From Pseudomonadales bacterium (GTDB taxonomy: Bacteria; Pseudomonadota; Gammaproteobacteria; Pseudomonadales; DC-out160): 51,557 nucleotides of DNA. Position numbers and translations under genes: made by a program. Positions 17,641-24,962 of this stretch are shown piece after piece. The notes under the pieces are model-generated. The model saw only the letters and a program-made list of their open reading frames with translations, ran no database searches and was not told where the DNA came from. The stretch spans positions 1-51,557 of the forward strand of contig JAHRWA010000070.1 of the NCBI GenBank assembly GCA_019090455.1, in the 5' to 3' direction. The number at the start of each line of letters is the position of its first letter. Position 1 is the first letter of the stretch.

Positions 17641-18222
17641 CTAACTAGATTCTCGATTGGCGCTAACAATATAACTGATGAGCCGATTCGTACGCTCTAA
17701 TACCGGTAGGGTTTCCATCTTCATCGTTAAATAGCCGTAACGATGATACACCTCCCCCATTACCCTACTTAACGCATGAGACTTGACCCCGCTTTCTGAA
17801 CGCCCTGTGTTTTCTCGGGAATCAAAATCAGGTAACGTTTCGCAGATCAATACCAAATCATATTGCGAATTAAGCGCTGACTTAACAAAAGAGGCAGAAG
17901 GAGTCACGCCGTGATATTCCAAGTATGCGATACCATCAAGAGCTCCTCTATCAAAAATGATACTTTGAGAGCCCATAGCCTCTTGAATGACTTTATCTGC
18001 TACGATATCCTCACGCCGTTTTTGTTCGGCTAGTATTGTTGTTTGAAACTCAACTAGGTTATGACGTTTCCAGTTTTGAAACTCAACCACTCCCCGAGTC
18101 GCTATTTCCCGTTGAATGACATCTATCGCCACTTCTTCGACAACGGGGTATCCCCTATTCCGCATCTCATGTAACAAGGTTGTTTTTCCTGAGAATGGGC
18201 CTCCTGTTAATACAATATTCAT
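17641..18222 (-). CDS. AAA_28-type P-loop ATPase/kinase
   Basis: The 193-residue protein opens MNIVLTGGPFSGKTTLL, a Walker A motif at residues 7-15. It continues with YPVVEEVAIDVIQRE and SIIFDRGALDGIAYL, typical of AAA_28 (NadR/thymidylate-kinase-like) P-loop proteins that act as small-molecule kinases or ATPases. It is cytoplasmic. It follows the GT2 gene after 100 bases and precedes the PEGA/OmpA gene by 2 bases. The substrate is unknown; a kinase acting on a sugar or cofactor would fit the locus but is an inference. Confidence 0.8.
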   Translation of the reverse strand: MNIVLTGGPFSGKTTLLHEMRNRGYPVVEEVAIDVIQREIATRGVVEFQNWKRHNLVEFQTTILAEQKRREDIVADKVIQEAMGSQSIIFDRGALDGIAYLEYHGVTPSASFVKSALNSQYDLVLICETLPDFDSRENTGRSESGVKSHALSRVMGEVYHRYGYLTMKMETLPVLERTNRLISYIVSANRESS

Positions 18223-18322
18223 GTAATCACGACAGCCAAATTTAACAAATACCCGTTTCTCAAAGCGTCGAACTTGTCAGTAATAGTCCCTAACTGGTTC
18301 CCCTCTTGTTTGCCAAAACGTG

Positions 18323-19234
18323 TCATCGCGCTTCACCTTGATAACTTCGTAATACAACACTCTGTCCTACACTGACATCTATATTGCCTAACATTATTCT
18401 GGAGTGCCCTAGTTGATTGCCTTTGGCATGAGCCCAATGGTAAACAAATCTTCGAACTGGAATAGCGAATAGTCCCCACCAATCACCCTCTTTAATATGA
18501 AACTGAAAATCAGATGCACATGATTTTACCCAGTTCAAGAACGTTTTAGTTTTACTCATTTTAAGTCTATGGATAAAGGCGTCAGCTTCTCCCTCAACGA
18601 ACCGACGGCCGTATAATTCTCTTAATGTATAATTGTGGGAATGCATCGTTAGAGCCATGGGCTCATAGGCAATGTCATACCCCTTTGATTTTGCCCAACA
18701 GCCCCATTCCGTATCTTCGGATGCCCAAGCGAGCGTATAGAAAGGATGTTCATGCCATGCACTTCTTCGGATCGCAGCTAACGGAAAAGATAAAGCTAGC
18801 CAAGGAGGAGCGGAACCGTTAGCTGGAAAACTGCGTTGATAATCGGCTTTTACCCATGTATGTGCTTCGGGTCTTGGAATCTGTCTACCAAAAGCAGCAA
18901 TGGTCTCCTTACGCTCAAAGCAGTCTACTAGGTTGCCCAGACTCTTTGGGGTAAGCAGTACACTGTCGGAGTTCAGTAACACAATTAACGCACCTTGCGC
19001 TTTCGCTATAGCATCATTAAGCACCTTTCCGGGAAAGTACGCTTTGGGCTCAATTTCTATCAATCGACACGGATACGCCTTAACGATTTCTAACGTGCGA
19101 TCTGTAGACCCGGAGTCAACCACAATCAACTCAAAATCTTGATACTCTTGTGAGAACAACGCCCCTAAAGCACTTGCAATAACCCAATCACTGTCCTTGC
19201 AACGCATAATGATTGACACCGATGGCTCTTTCAA
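18323..19234 (-). CDS. glycosyltransferase family 2 (GT-A fold)
   Basis: The 303-residue protein starts VSIIMRCKDSDWVIASALGALFSQ, then ELIVVDSGSTDRTLEI and LIVLLNSDSV. This is the GT2 nucleotide site, with the D-x-D-like position read as NSD. Further on it has FYTLAWASEDTEWGCWAKS, the acceptor-side ED-x-E/W motif. There is no membrane anchor. It lies 10 bases after the deacetylase-like gene. It likely adds a sugar to the growing repeat unit; specificity unknown. Confidence 0.88.
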   Translation of the reverse strand: MKEPSVSIIMRCKDSDWVIASALGALFSQEYQDFELIVVDSGSTDRTLEIVKAYPCRLIEIEPKAYFPGKVLNDAIAKAQGALIVLLNSDSVLLTPKSLGNLVDCFERKETIAAFGRQIPRPEAHTWVKADYQRSFPANGSAPPWLALSFPLAAIRRSAWHEHPFYTLAWASEDTEWGCWAKSKGYDIAYEPMALTMHSHNYTLRELYGRRFVEGEADAFIHRLKMSKTKTFLNWVKSCASDFQFHIKEGDWWGLFAIPVRRFVYHWAHAKGNQLGHSRIMLGNIDVSVGQSVVLRSYQGEAR

Positions 19235-19244
19235 GATTGACTCC

Positions 19245-20057
19245 TCAGTTAAGGTTTAATAGCAGTTCACTAACCTGCTTAGATTCAAAATCAGCGAGAA
19301 AATTGGCGACTCGTTCTAACGCTCTGTAGCCATCGCAAAGGTAGAGTGTAATCGGGTGTATGATGAGATGTGACACCCGCCCAATGCGCTCTCTATCAAT
19401 GACTTCGCGTTTTAATATCTCGAACCATTCGTCAAAATAGTAGGAAGAGCTTCCATAGTCGTCACTCCACCCATATCTATTCACCCATTTCTCTACCCAT
19501 CGCGGTGTTCGTTCCGCATGATAAAGATGCTCATGATCTGGAATAATATTAATTGGGAAATTTAGTATCCCCGATGGATGTCGCTCAAACAGAGCGCCAG
19601 TTCGCCTCACGCCGTCGCAACAGATTGGAATGCCATTGCGGATGAGTAGTGATTCAGTATGAGGGCCGTGCATATACATATGATTTCGCCAACTGGTGAT
19701 CGATCTTCCCGTTTTAGAACGAATAGATTCTTTTGTTTTAACGATATCCCTGTTTTGATACCACTGTGGTCCGTTATAGTTATGAGTCATTACGTTCCAT
19801 CCCCGGTGCCATAAAGCGGGTGTAAAGCAGAAATAGGTATGACCCGCAAACTCAATGCTCTCATTGTCGAAAAGTGGTTTCAAAATGTGGCATTCCTCAT
19901 CGACACATCTTCCAGTTAAAAAATATGTGGTTTTTAAATTACGATACTTTAGAATCTCCGCAAAAGTGACCGCGATACTCGATTCGCTTTTATCACTGTG
20001 CTGTTGGTTACCTGTATTGAGGGTCATGTCGTGAATATCACATGTCAAACAAATCAT
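19245..20057 (-). CDS. NodB-like polysaccharide deacetylase-related protein
   Basis: The 270-residue protein resembles carbohydrate esterase family 4: LTCDIHDM (Asp7, Asp10) at the start, TTYFLTGRCVDE, and EFAGHTYFCFTP with His73 as a metal ligand. The usual second ligand, four residues on in the H-x3-H motif, is Cys77 here. Later conserved-looking parts are TGRSITSWRNHMYMHG, INIIPDHEHLYH and HLIIHP. It has no signal peptide, so it would act on cytoplasmic lipid-linked intermediates. It is one gene in a tight run (24 bases after the upstream gene, 10 before the next). Fold likely, activity uncertain because of the altered site. Confidence 0.7.
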   Translation of the reverse strand: MICLTCDIHDMTLNTGNQQHSDKSESSIAVTFAEILKYRNLKTTYFLTGRCVDEECHILKPLFDNESIEFAGHTYFCFTPALWHRGWNVMTHNYNGPQWYQNRDIVKTKESIRSKTGRSITSWRNHMYMHGPHTESLLIRNGIPICCDGVRRTGALFERHPSGILNFPINIIPDHEHLYHAERTPRWVEKWVNRYGWSDDYGSSSYYFDEWFEILKREVIDRERIGRVSHLIIHPITLYLCDGYRALERVANFLADFESKQVSELLLNLN

Positions 20058-20081
20058 ATTGATTTCCTTTAGTTCAAGTGG

Positions 20082-21326
20082 CTACAGTTGTAAGTCATGC
20101 TTTTTTAGAACGGACCAAAGGTTTTGATCGAAATTTTGACCCCAACTTTTTAAGTACTGACAGACGACTCGTTCGTATTCGAAGTGCTTTAATCCAAAAT
20201 GAGAACACAAAAAATTATTGTCTTTATAATCCAAATCGCCACCTGGATACGCGTACGCAATCAATGGCATAAGCAGTGGTATCAGTGTTTGACTATTAGA
20301 GGTGTAGTACCCCATCGCTGTTTTGACAGAAGAGGACCTTCCTAATTTTCCGGGATGATTAGACAATACATTGAGTCCGCATCTTCCGATAGACTTTACA
20401 TTCAGCCCCTGTTCTACCGACAGACTACTCAGCGCTGTCTCGAGATAATCACCCCAATTCAAATCTGCCCTCTGTAAACGAACGCTTTCGCACTTAAGAT
20501 GAACCTGACTCAGTACCTCACTGACTTCAGTATGCCAAGTTTCCAGGTTGCAATCATCGTAGCGAGAGTAATCTGGAGAGAAACGAAAGCGAATCGCAAG
20601 ACTATACATCTCTTTAAATCGAGAGCTGGCTCCAAGACAAGACACAATACGTTTTTGTTTTTCTTTATAAGACCAATGGTAGGTGTCTCCAAAATACAGC
20701 AGTGCATCGCCATAACCAATAATAGCTTTCATCGTGTGCTTTATGATAAGGCGTCGTATTGCGGTATTCTTGTTTTTTAAATGCGTTTGGTTACGCGTAT
20801 TCAATCGGTTAAAACAGAGATAACTAATCAGCAGTAGCGACCCTCTATTCACCATTAAATTACGCATATCCCAGCTCGGTATGTCACGCTTATCGTGCGG
20901 AATCGAAGGTACCAAGGAATCATCACCATATAGAGTACGATGCCCTTTTTTCATGTCATACCAAAGAACACGAGTTGGCATGGACCTCAGTTTAGACTCC
21001 GTTATTACGGAAATATCGATTCCTATCTCCAGCTGTCGTTCCAAATATTCTGCTTTTCTATTGACTCTTTCTTGTAGTATCGCGATGCTACCACTATCCT
21101 GATCACCGACAACAAGCATTAAGTCAATATTATTGTGTGGTCGACACCGACGACCTATCACGATAACGCCTCCCTCGCCTTTACCGTATCCGCCTAACAA
21201 AACCAATGCCCTTAGATCATAATGAGAAAGTTCACTTGTTAACCCTTGCGTTATTTTATTCACAAAAAAACGCATACTTTCTTCTGCTGCTGGTTCTCCG
21301 CAATGGGTTAGTTGCTTATCTATCAT
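20082..21326 (-). CDS. nucleotidyltransferase-fold protein of unknown function
   Basis: The 414-residue protein carries ALVLLGGYGKGEGGV (residues about 40-53) and then HNNIDLMLVVGD (64-75). This is the layout of the DNA polymerase beta-like nucleotidyltransferase fold: GG, a gap, then D-x-D. The first acid of the pair reads Asn66 and only Asp68 is kept, so catalysis is doubtful. IGIDISVITESKL may supply the third acid. The C-terminal 300 residues are helical and unassigned. It overlaps the GT4 gene by 4 bases (ATGA), showing translational coupling inside the EPS operon. Such proteins appear in other EPS loci without known function. Confidence 0.6.
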   Translation of the reverse strand: MIDKQLTHCGEPAAEESMRFFVNKITQGLTSELSHYDLRALVLLGGYGKGEGGVIVIGRRCRPHNNIDLMLVVGDQDSGSIAILQERVNRKAEYLERQLEIGIDISVITESKLRSMPTRVLWYDMKKGHRTLYGDDSLVPSIPHDKRDIPSWDMRNLMVNRGSLLLISYLCFNRLNTRNQTHLKNKNTAIRRLIIKHTMKAIIGYGDALLYFGDTYHWSYKEKQKRIVSCLGASSRFKEMYSLAIRFRFSPDYSRYDDCNLETWHTEVSEVLSQVHLKCESVRLQRADLNWGDYLETALSSLSVEQGLNVKSIGRCGLNVLSNHPGKLGRSSSVKTAMGYYTSNSQTLIPLLMPLIAYAYPGGDLDYKDNNFLCSHFGLKHFEYERVVCQYLKSWGQNFDQNLWSVLKKHDLQL

Positions 21327-22570
21327 GATGCCTCCAACAGCTCTGAAAACATTGCGGTTAGTAAATTTAGATGATGCTGAGGCTTAAACCGGTCGTAGTT
21401 ATCTGATCTTATGTTTTCTACCAGCGAAGAATACACGCCTTTATTGAATAGGATGTTACGAATAGCGTGTGCCAATTCTTTAGACTTATTTGCCGTAAAG
21501 GAAAGCCCATTATAGTTTGGTTTAAACCAATCCATCATCCCGCCGACATTAGATGTGACCACCGGTTTTCCATGCAACAAAGATTCGATACCCACCAGAC
21601 AAAACGTTTCCGGAGCACGTGCCGGAATAACAACAATGTCAGCTCTTTCATACCAATAGCTGAGCTCGGAATTATTTAGTTGGCCTACGAATTCTACCCT
21701 CTTTTCAATCCCTAGTTTTCGCGTTTGATCTCTATAATTATGCTCCATAGAACCACTACCACAGACAGTTAAGTTAACAGAGTCATCAAGTTTCCCCATA
21801 GCATCAAGCAGTGTATCTAGACCTTTCCCCCGTACGAGTTGACCGACGAAAACGAGATGTTGGGTATCTCCTCGAACATGATCCACTGATCCATTACGCA
21901 TTTTATTGATTTTTCTCTCAAGAAAGCCGGTTTCATTGACAACATCAATTGCTTTCACTTTCTGGGCTTTATCAACTCTAGTGACGTTCACAGTCGGAGC
22001 TGTGTAGAGAGGAGCGGTAAGAATTCTGTCTGTCGGAAAATTATGTAATGTCAAATGCTCGGCCATATAATCGGAACCTACCACGAAGTAATCTAACTGC
22101 CTATTGATTGACATCTCAAGCTTTAAATCCCCCAAAGTATGAATTTTAAAACCCTTGTTACCCTTGTTAATAAATCCTAAACAGGCGTAACAAGCCGCTC
22201 CCACTTTTCGGCAGCACGTATGATGGCCTAGCGTTGTGTATTTATGTTCCCGCAAACAAAATAATTTATGGTCGTGGTAAAAACGTATCTTCTTTATTGT
22301 CATTAGAACTATTGCTTTTAGCGTATCAATATTTTCAAGACGATGAATATAGAGTAAATCCGGTGCGATCTTCTCTATCTGTTGGCTCGCTTCTACCAGT
22401 GGAAATGCGCCGTTAAAGACACTGGTAAATGCTGGATTCACTGGAGCACCGCATCGGTAAAGCAGGCTTGATTCAATGCCCTCCGCTTTGAGTAATATGA
22501 CTGTTTGGTAAATGTATTGTTCACAGCCCCCGGTAAAATCAGCATGGTCATTAATCCAAAGAATATGCAT
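21323..22570 (-). CDS. glycosyltransferase family 4 with cysteine cluster
   Basis: The 415-residue GT4 protein begins ILWINDHADFTGGCEQYIYQ. It has HLVFVGQLVRGKGLDTLLDA at the domain boundary and ETFCLVGIESLLHGKPVV with the E-x7-E pair near the C-terminus. Between about residues 99 and 130 lies YHDHKLFC followed by a Cys group (C105, C119, C120, C127, C130), seen in a subset of GT4 enzymes and plausibly a metal site. It is the first gene of the long minus-strand EPS operon, with a sigma-54-like promoter at 22640-22656. GAGAGG stands about 10 bases before the ATG. Confidence 0.88.
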   Translation of the reverse strand: MHILWINDHADFTGGCEQYIYQTVILLKAEGIESSLLYRCGAPVNPAFTSVFNGAFPLVEASQQIEKIAPDLLYIHRLENIDTLKAIVLMTIKKIRFYHDHKLFCLREHKYTTLGHHTCCRKVGAACYACLGFINKGNKGFKIHTLGDLKLEMSINRQLDYFVVGSDYMAEHLTLHNFPTDRILTAPLYTAPTVNVTRVDKAQKVKAIDVVNETGFLERKINKMRNGSVDHVRGDTQHLVFVGQLVRGKGLDTLLDAMGKLDDSVNLTVCGSGSMEHNYRDQTRKLGIEKRVEFVGQLNNSELSYWYERADIVVIPARAPETFCLVGIESLLHGKPVVTSNVGGMMDWFKPNYNGLSFTANKSKELAHAIRNILFNKGVYSSLVENIRSDNYDRFKPQHHLNLLTAMFSELLEAS

Positions 22571-22639
22571 CGTACTTTAACCTCTCTGAGAGCTATTTTT
22601 TTGAAGAGTTAGATTATTGAATCTCTAAGGTTCTAGCTC

Positions 22640-22656
22640 AGCAAGATTTATGCCTG
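22640..22656 (-). promoter_or_regulatory. sigma-54 (RpoN) promoter for the main EPS operon
   Basis: The minus strand reads CAGGCATAAATCTTGCT, with GG and GC ten bases apart, GGCA at -24 and TTGC at -12. The first T of TTGG is replaced. Predicted start near 22629, about 60 bases before the GT4 gene. The 11-base inverted repeat at 22725-22755 sits about 70-100 bases upstream, where an NtrC-type activator would bind. Confidence 0.6.
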
Positions 22657-22724
22657 ATCTTCGTCGGATATAAGTATTCGAAAATATTGATATTGTGTTG
22701 TCTACCCAAAAATGCAGTCACAGT

Positions 22725-22755
22725 AATTCGCATTTTGGAACTCGAAATGCAAATT
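22725..22755. promoter_or_regulatory. inverted repeat, candidate activator-binding site
   Basis: AATTCGCATTT (22725-22735) and AAATGCAAATT (22745-22755) are inverted arms with 10 of 11 bases paired around a 9-base spacer. The site lies in the 409-base gap between the divergent GT4 operon and the response-regulator gene. It is well placed as an upstream activating sequence for the sigma-54 promoter on the minus strand. A weaker GG-N10-GC match on the plus strand (GG at 22737, GC at 22749) overlaps it. I see nothing else in this gap. Confidence 0.45.
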
Positions 22756-22979
22756 GAAAACACCGATTCTTAAGAATATATCAAGCCCTTATGTGAAATG
22801 AGAATTTATTACAGAACCATTTCAATGTCGTAGCAACTTGAAATGTAGAAAGAATAATTCCCTTTAGCTAATTTTTTCCTGCATAGCTCTCCTAACTCGG
22901 ATTTAACATGGTCAGTATATTGCAGTGTTCCTACTGGTAGTTTCCTTACCCTATATTTTTAAAATGCAGGACGTAGATT

Positions 22980-23699
22980 ATGAGCATAGAAGAATACACT
23001 TTAGAAAGTACCCAACACCCACCACCAACCGTTCTTTTTGTTGATGATGAACCCGCAATACTGTCTGCCCTAAAGCGACTGACCAAACGCCGCGATTGGA
23101 ATGTATTGATCGCAGACAGTGGTTTTGCAGCGTTAACAGTTTTGCGGGAAATTCACGTAGATCTCATTGTCAGTGACATGAAGATGCCTGTTATGTCTGG
23201 ACCTGAATTTTTAGGTCATGCCTATGAGAAGTATCCGGATATTAGAAAGCTCGTGTTAACGGGGCATTCCGATATGAGAATGACCGTGCAAGCAATTAAT
23301 GAAGGACATATTTTTGGGTTTATCAATAAACCTTGGGATAACCGAGATCTACTAGAAACGTTAGAGTTCCATTTAGATGATAGAGATATTGTTGAAAATA
23401 AAGTGAAGTGGACAAGTACTAAGAAAAAAAATGGCGCTAAGCCGAGTCTAAAAAACATCGGGGAACGAATCATCGTCAACTCTTCTGATTTAGTCCCTGG
23501 GATGATCTTATCACGGGATCTAAAAACTGCAGCTGGTACATTATTATTACCTAAAGGAAGTCAACTATCTCACCGGTATATCAATGCATTTATCGAACAA
23601 AACAATAATTTCGATAACACTTTCACACTGTACGTCGTCGACAATAATGAAACACCTATAGAAACTGAAGACATGGGTTTGATTAGTGTTGGAAAATAG
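22980..23699 (+). CDS. response regulator with C-terminal RpfG-like tail, no HD-GYP domain
   Basis: The 239-residue protein has a receiver domain (about 16-135): VLFVDDEPAIL, phospho-acceptor Asp66 in LIVSDMKMPVMSG, Thr in LVLTGHSD and Lys in FINKPWD. This is the RpfG type of receiver. After a Lys-rich linker the last 80 residues (DLVPGMILSRDL, then GTLLLPKGSQLSHRYI) match the short module that commonly follows HDOD or HD-GYP domains, but no such domain is present. It is not a DNA-binding output. It stands alone between divergent EPS units and may act by protein contact. ATG at 22980 is preceded only by GCAGGA, a modest ribosome site. Confidence 0.82.
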   Translation: MSIEEYTLESTQHPPPTVLFVDDEPAILSALKRLTKRRDWNVLIADSGFAALTVLREIHVDLIVSDMKMPVMSGPEFLGHAYEKYPDIRKLVLTGHSDMRMTVQAINEGHIFGFINKPWDNRDLLETLEFHLDDRDIVENKVKWTSTKKKNGAKPSLKNIGERIIVNSSDLVPGMILSRDLKTAAGTLLLPKGSQLSHRYINAFIEQNNNFDNTFTLYVVDNNETPIETEDMGLISVGK

Positions 23700-23788
23700 T
23701 CCTATATTTTTCAGCTAATCACTCTCAATAAACTTTATTCTCTCCCGACGCACTGCCGTCACCCTTCATAACATCATTTTTAAAATTC

Positions 23789-23818
23789 ATCTGAGTGGCT
23801 CACACTACGGCCTCAGAT
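23789..23818. repeat. inverted repeat between the response regulator and GalU-like genes
   Basis: ATCTGAG and CTCAGAT are perfect arms around a 16-base spacer. The repeat lies 90 bases after the response-regulator stop and 80-110 bases before the sigma-54 site at 23898. It has no T-run, so it is either a weak terminator or an activator site for that promoter. Confidence 0.35.
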
Positions 23819-23897
23819 TCTGTTGTGCAAAAGCAATCGAAACTGAGAATCCCCTATCGCTAATTATTATAAAAAAATAGACGCCTAATTACCTTCT

Positions 23898-23914
23898 TTG
23901 GCAATAATATTGCA
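23898..23914 (+). promoter_or_regulatory. sigma-54 (RpoN) promoter, strong match
   Basis: TTGGCAATAATATTGCA fits the consensus well: TTGGCA at -24, TTGCA at -12, ten bases between GG and GC. Predicted start near 23926, about 30 bases before the GalU-like gene at 23957. Confidence 0.75.
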
Positions 23915-23956
23915 CTCTTTTCCATATGTCCTATTCAAAAGATTGGAGCACTCTAT

Positions 23957-24877
23957 ATGACACATATCAAGAAGGTGGTTATACCCATATCTGCCAAGCC
24001 AATATCCTATTTGGGCGGCACAACTTTCAATCGTCTTGAATTATTACCGCTGTTTGACAAGGTATTGATTCAACACATTGCAGAAGAAATACAAAAAAAT
24101 AATTTTGAAGAGGTTTTCCTCATCACAACCGAAGTTGAATACCCGTCTCCAGGTGCACACTGGGAGGCAGGAGTACAGTTATCTTGTGATCTTCAATACG
24201 AAATAAAAGACTCACTAAGCAAGGTCTTGGGAGCTAACGTTAAAATAAAATGGATCTATCAAAGACCCATTCTAAATTTAGCAAACGCCCTACTAGGGGC
24301 TGAAACGTATCTCAGCTGTGACCCTTCGTTCGCGATCATTTTTCCACACCTTATTCGAAAAAGCCACAGCGCTTCAATTTCTGAGATGCACCATTCAATG
24401 CTCGGTTTTTCAAAACATGTCGTTGGGACAATACAATCAAGTTCAAGTATTTATAGTATGAAGGCACCATCAATTTCGCAAAACAAAACTCAATTTCAGA
24501 AGCAATCTATCAACGCATATTTTGAAATAGTACCTGATCTAAGTGGTCGTATCATTTTACAGAAGAGTATTTTTTTACAGTTAAGAAAGATACCCACGAA
24601 CCTTAACTCGGCGAAGGAGATATTGACATTTATTGGCGATAAATACGGCGTTAGTTTGTATTCTGATCCAATTGAATATTATAACTGTAAATCAGTTAAA
24701 GGCTACATGGGCTGCGTTGGCTATTGTGCAGGTGAATCTGAGAAAAACCACCACTACAAGGTCGGAGTAAAGGAACTCACCTATCTCCACCAACCCACCT
24801 ATCTCCGTAAACCTACCATCAAAACTCCATCGACACTCCATCAGAAATGTGAAAGAGCGAGAAGCCTTAAAAGGTAG
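23957..24877 (+). CDS. degenerate GalU-like nucleotidylyltransferase (probably inactive)
   Basis: The 306-residue protein aligns in order with UTP-glucose-1-phosphate uridylyltransferase. KKVVIPISAKPISYLGGTT occupies the place of the VIPVAGLGTRMLP loop without a gap, and RLELLPLFDKVLIQHIAEE matches the PKEMLPLVDKPLIQY region. IKWIYQRPILNLANALLGA matches the V-R-Q-x-x-x-x-G-L-G-H-A-V block, and FAIIFPHLI replaces the V-I-L-P-D metal site. The G-x-G-T-R loop, the Lys of PKE and the metal Asp are all lost, so UDP-sugar synthesis is unlikely. A regulatory or scaffolding role is inferred. A Thr/Pro-repeat tail (YLHQPTYLRKPTIKTPST) ends the protein. It has a strong sigma-54 promoter. Confidence 0.7.
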   Translation: MTHIKKVVIPISAKPISYLGGTTFNRLELLPLFDKVLIQHIAEEIQKNNFEEVFLITTEVEYPSPGAHWEAGVQLSCDLQYEIKDSLSKVLGANVKIKWIYQRPILNLANALLGAETYLSCDPSFAIIFPHLIRKSHSASISEMHHSMLGFSKHVVGTIQSSSSIYSMKAPSISQNKTQFQKQSINAYFEIVPDLSGRIILQKSIFLQLRKIPTNLNSAKEILTFIGDKYGVSLYSDPIEYYNCKSVKGYMGCVGYCAGESEKNHHYKVGVKELTYLHQPTYLRKPTIKTPSTLHQKCERARSLKR

Positions 24878-24962
24878 TGTGCTAACGGAATACTGACTTT
24901 AATGACATTTAAAACGATAATATTTAATTTAATTTAATGTGATGGCAATGGAGTAGAAAGCA

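Noticed and set aside
22735..22751. sigma-54-like site on the plus strand for the response-regulator gene
   Set aside because: GG and GC are ten bases apart, but the flanks are weak (TTGGAA, ATGCA), it lies about 230 bases from the gene and overlaps the inverted repeat.
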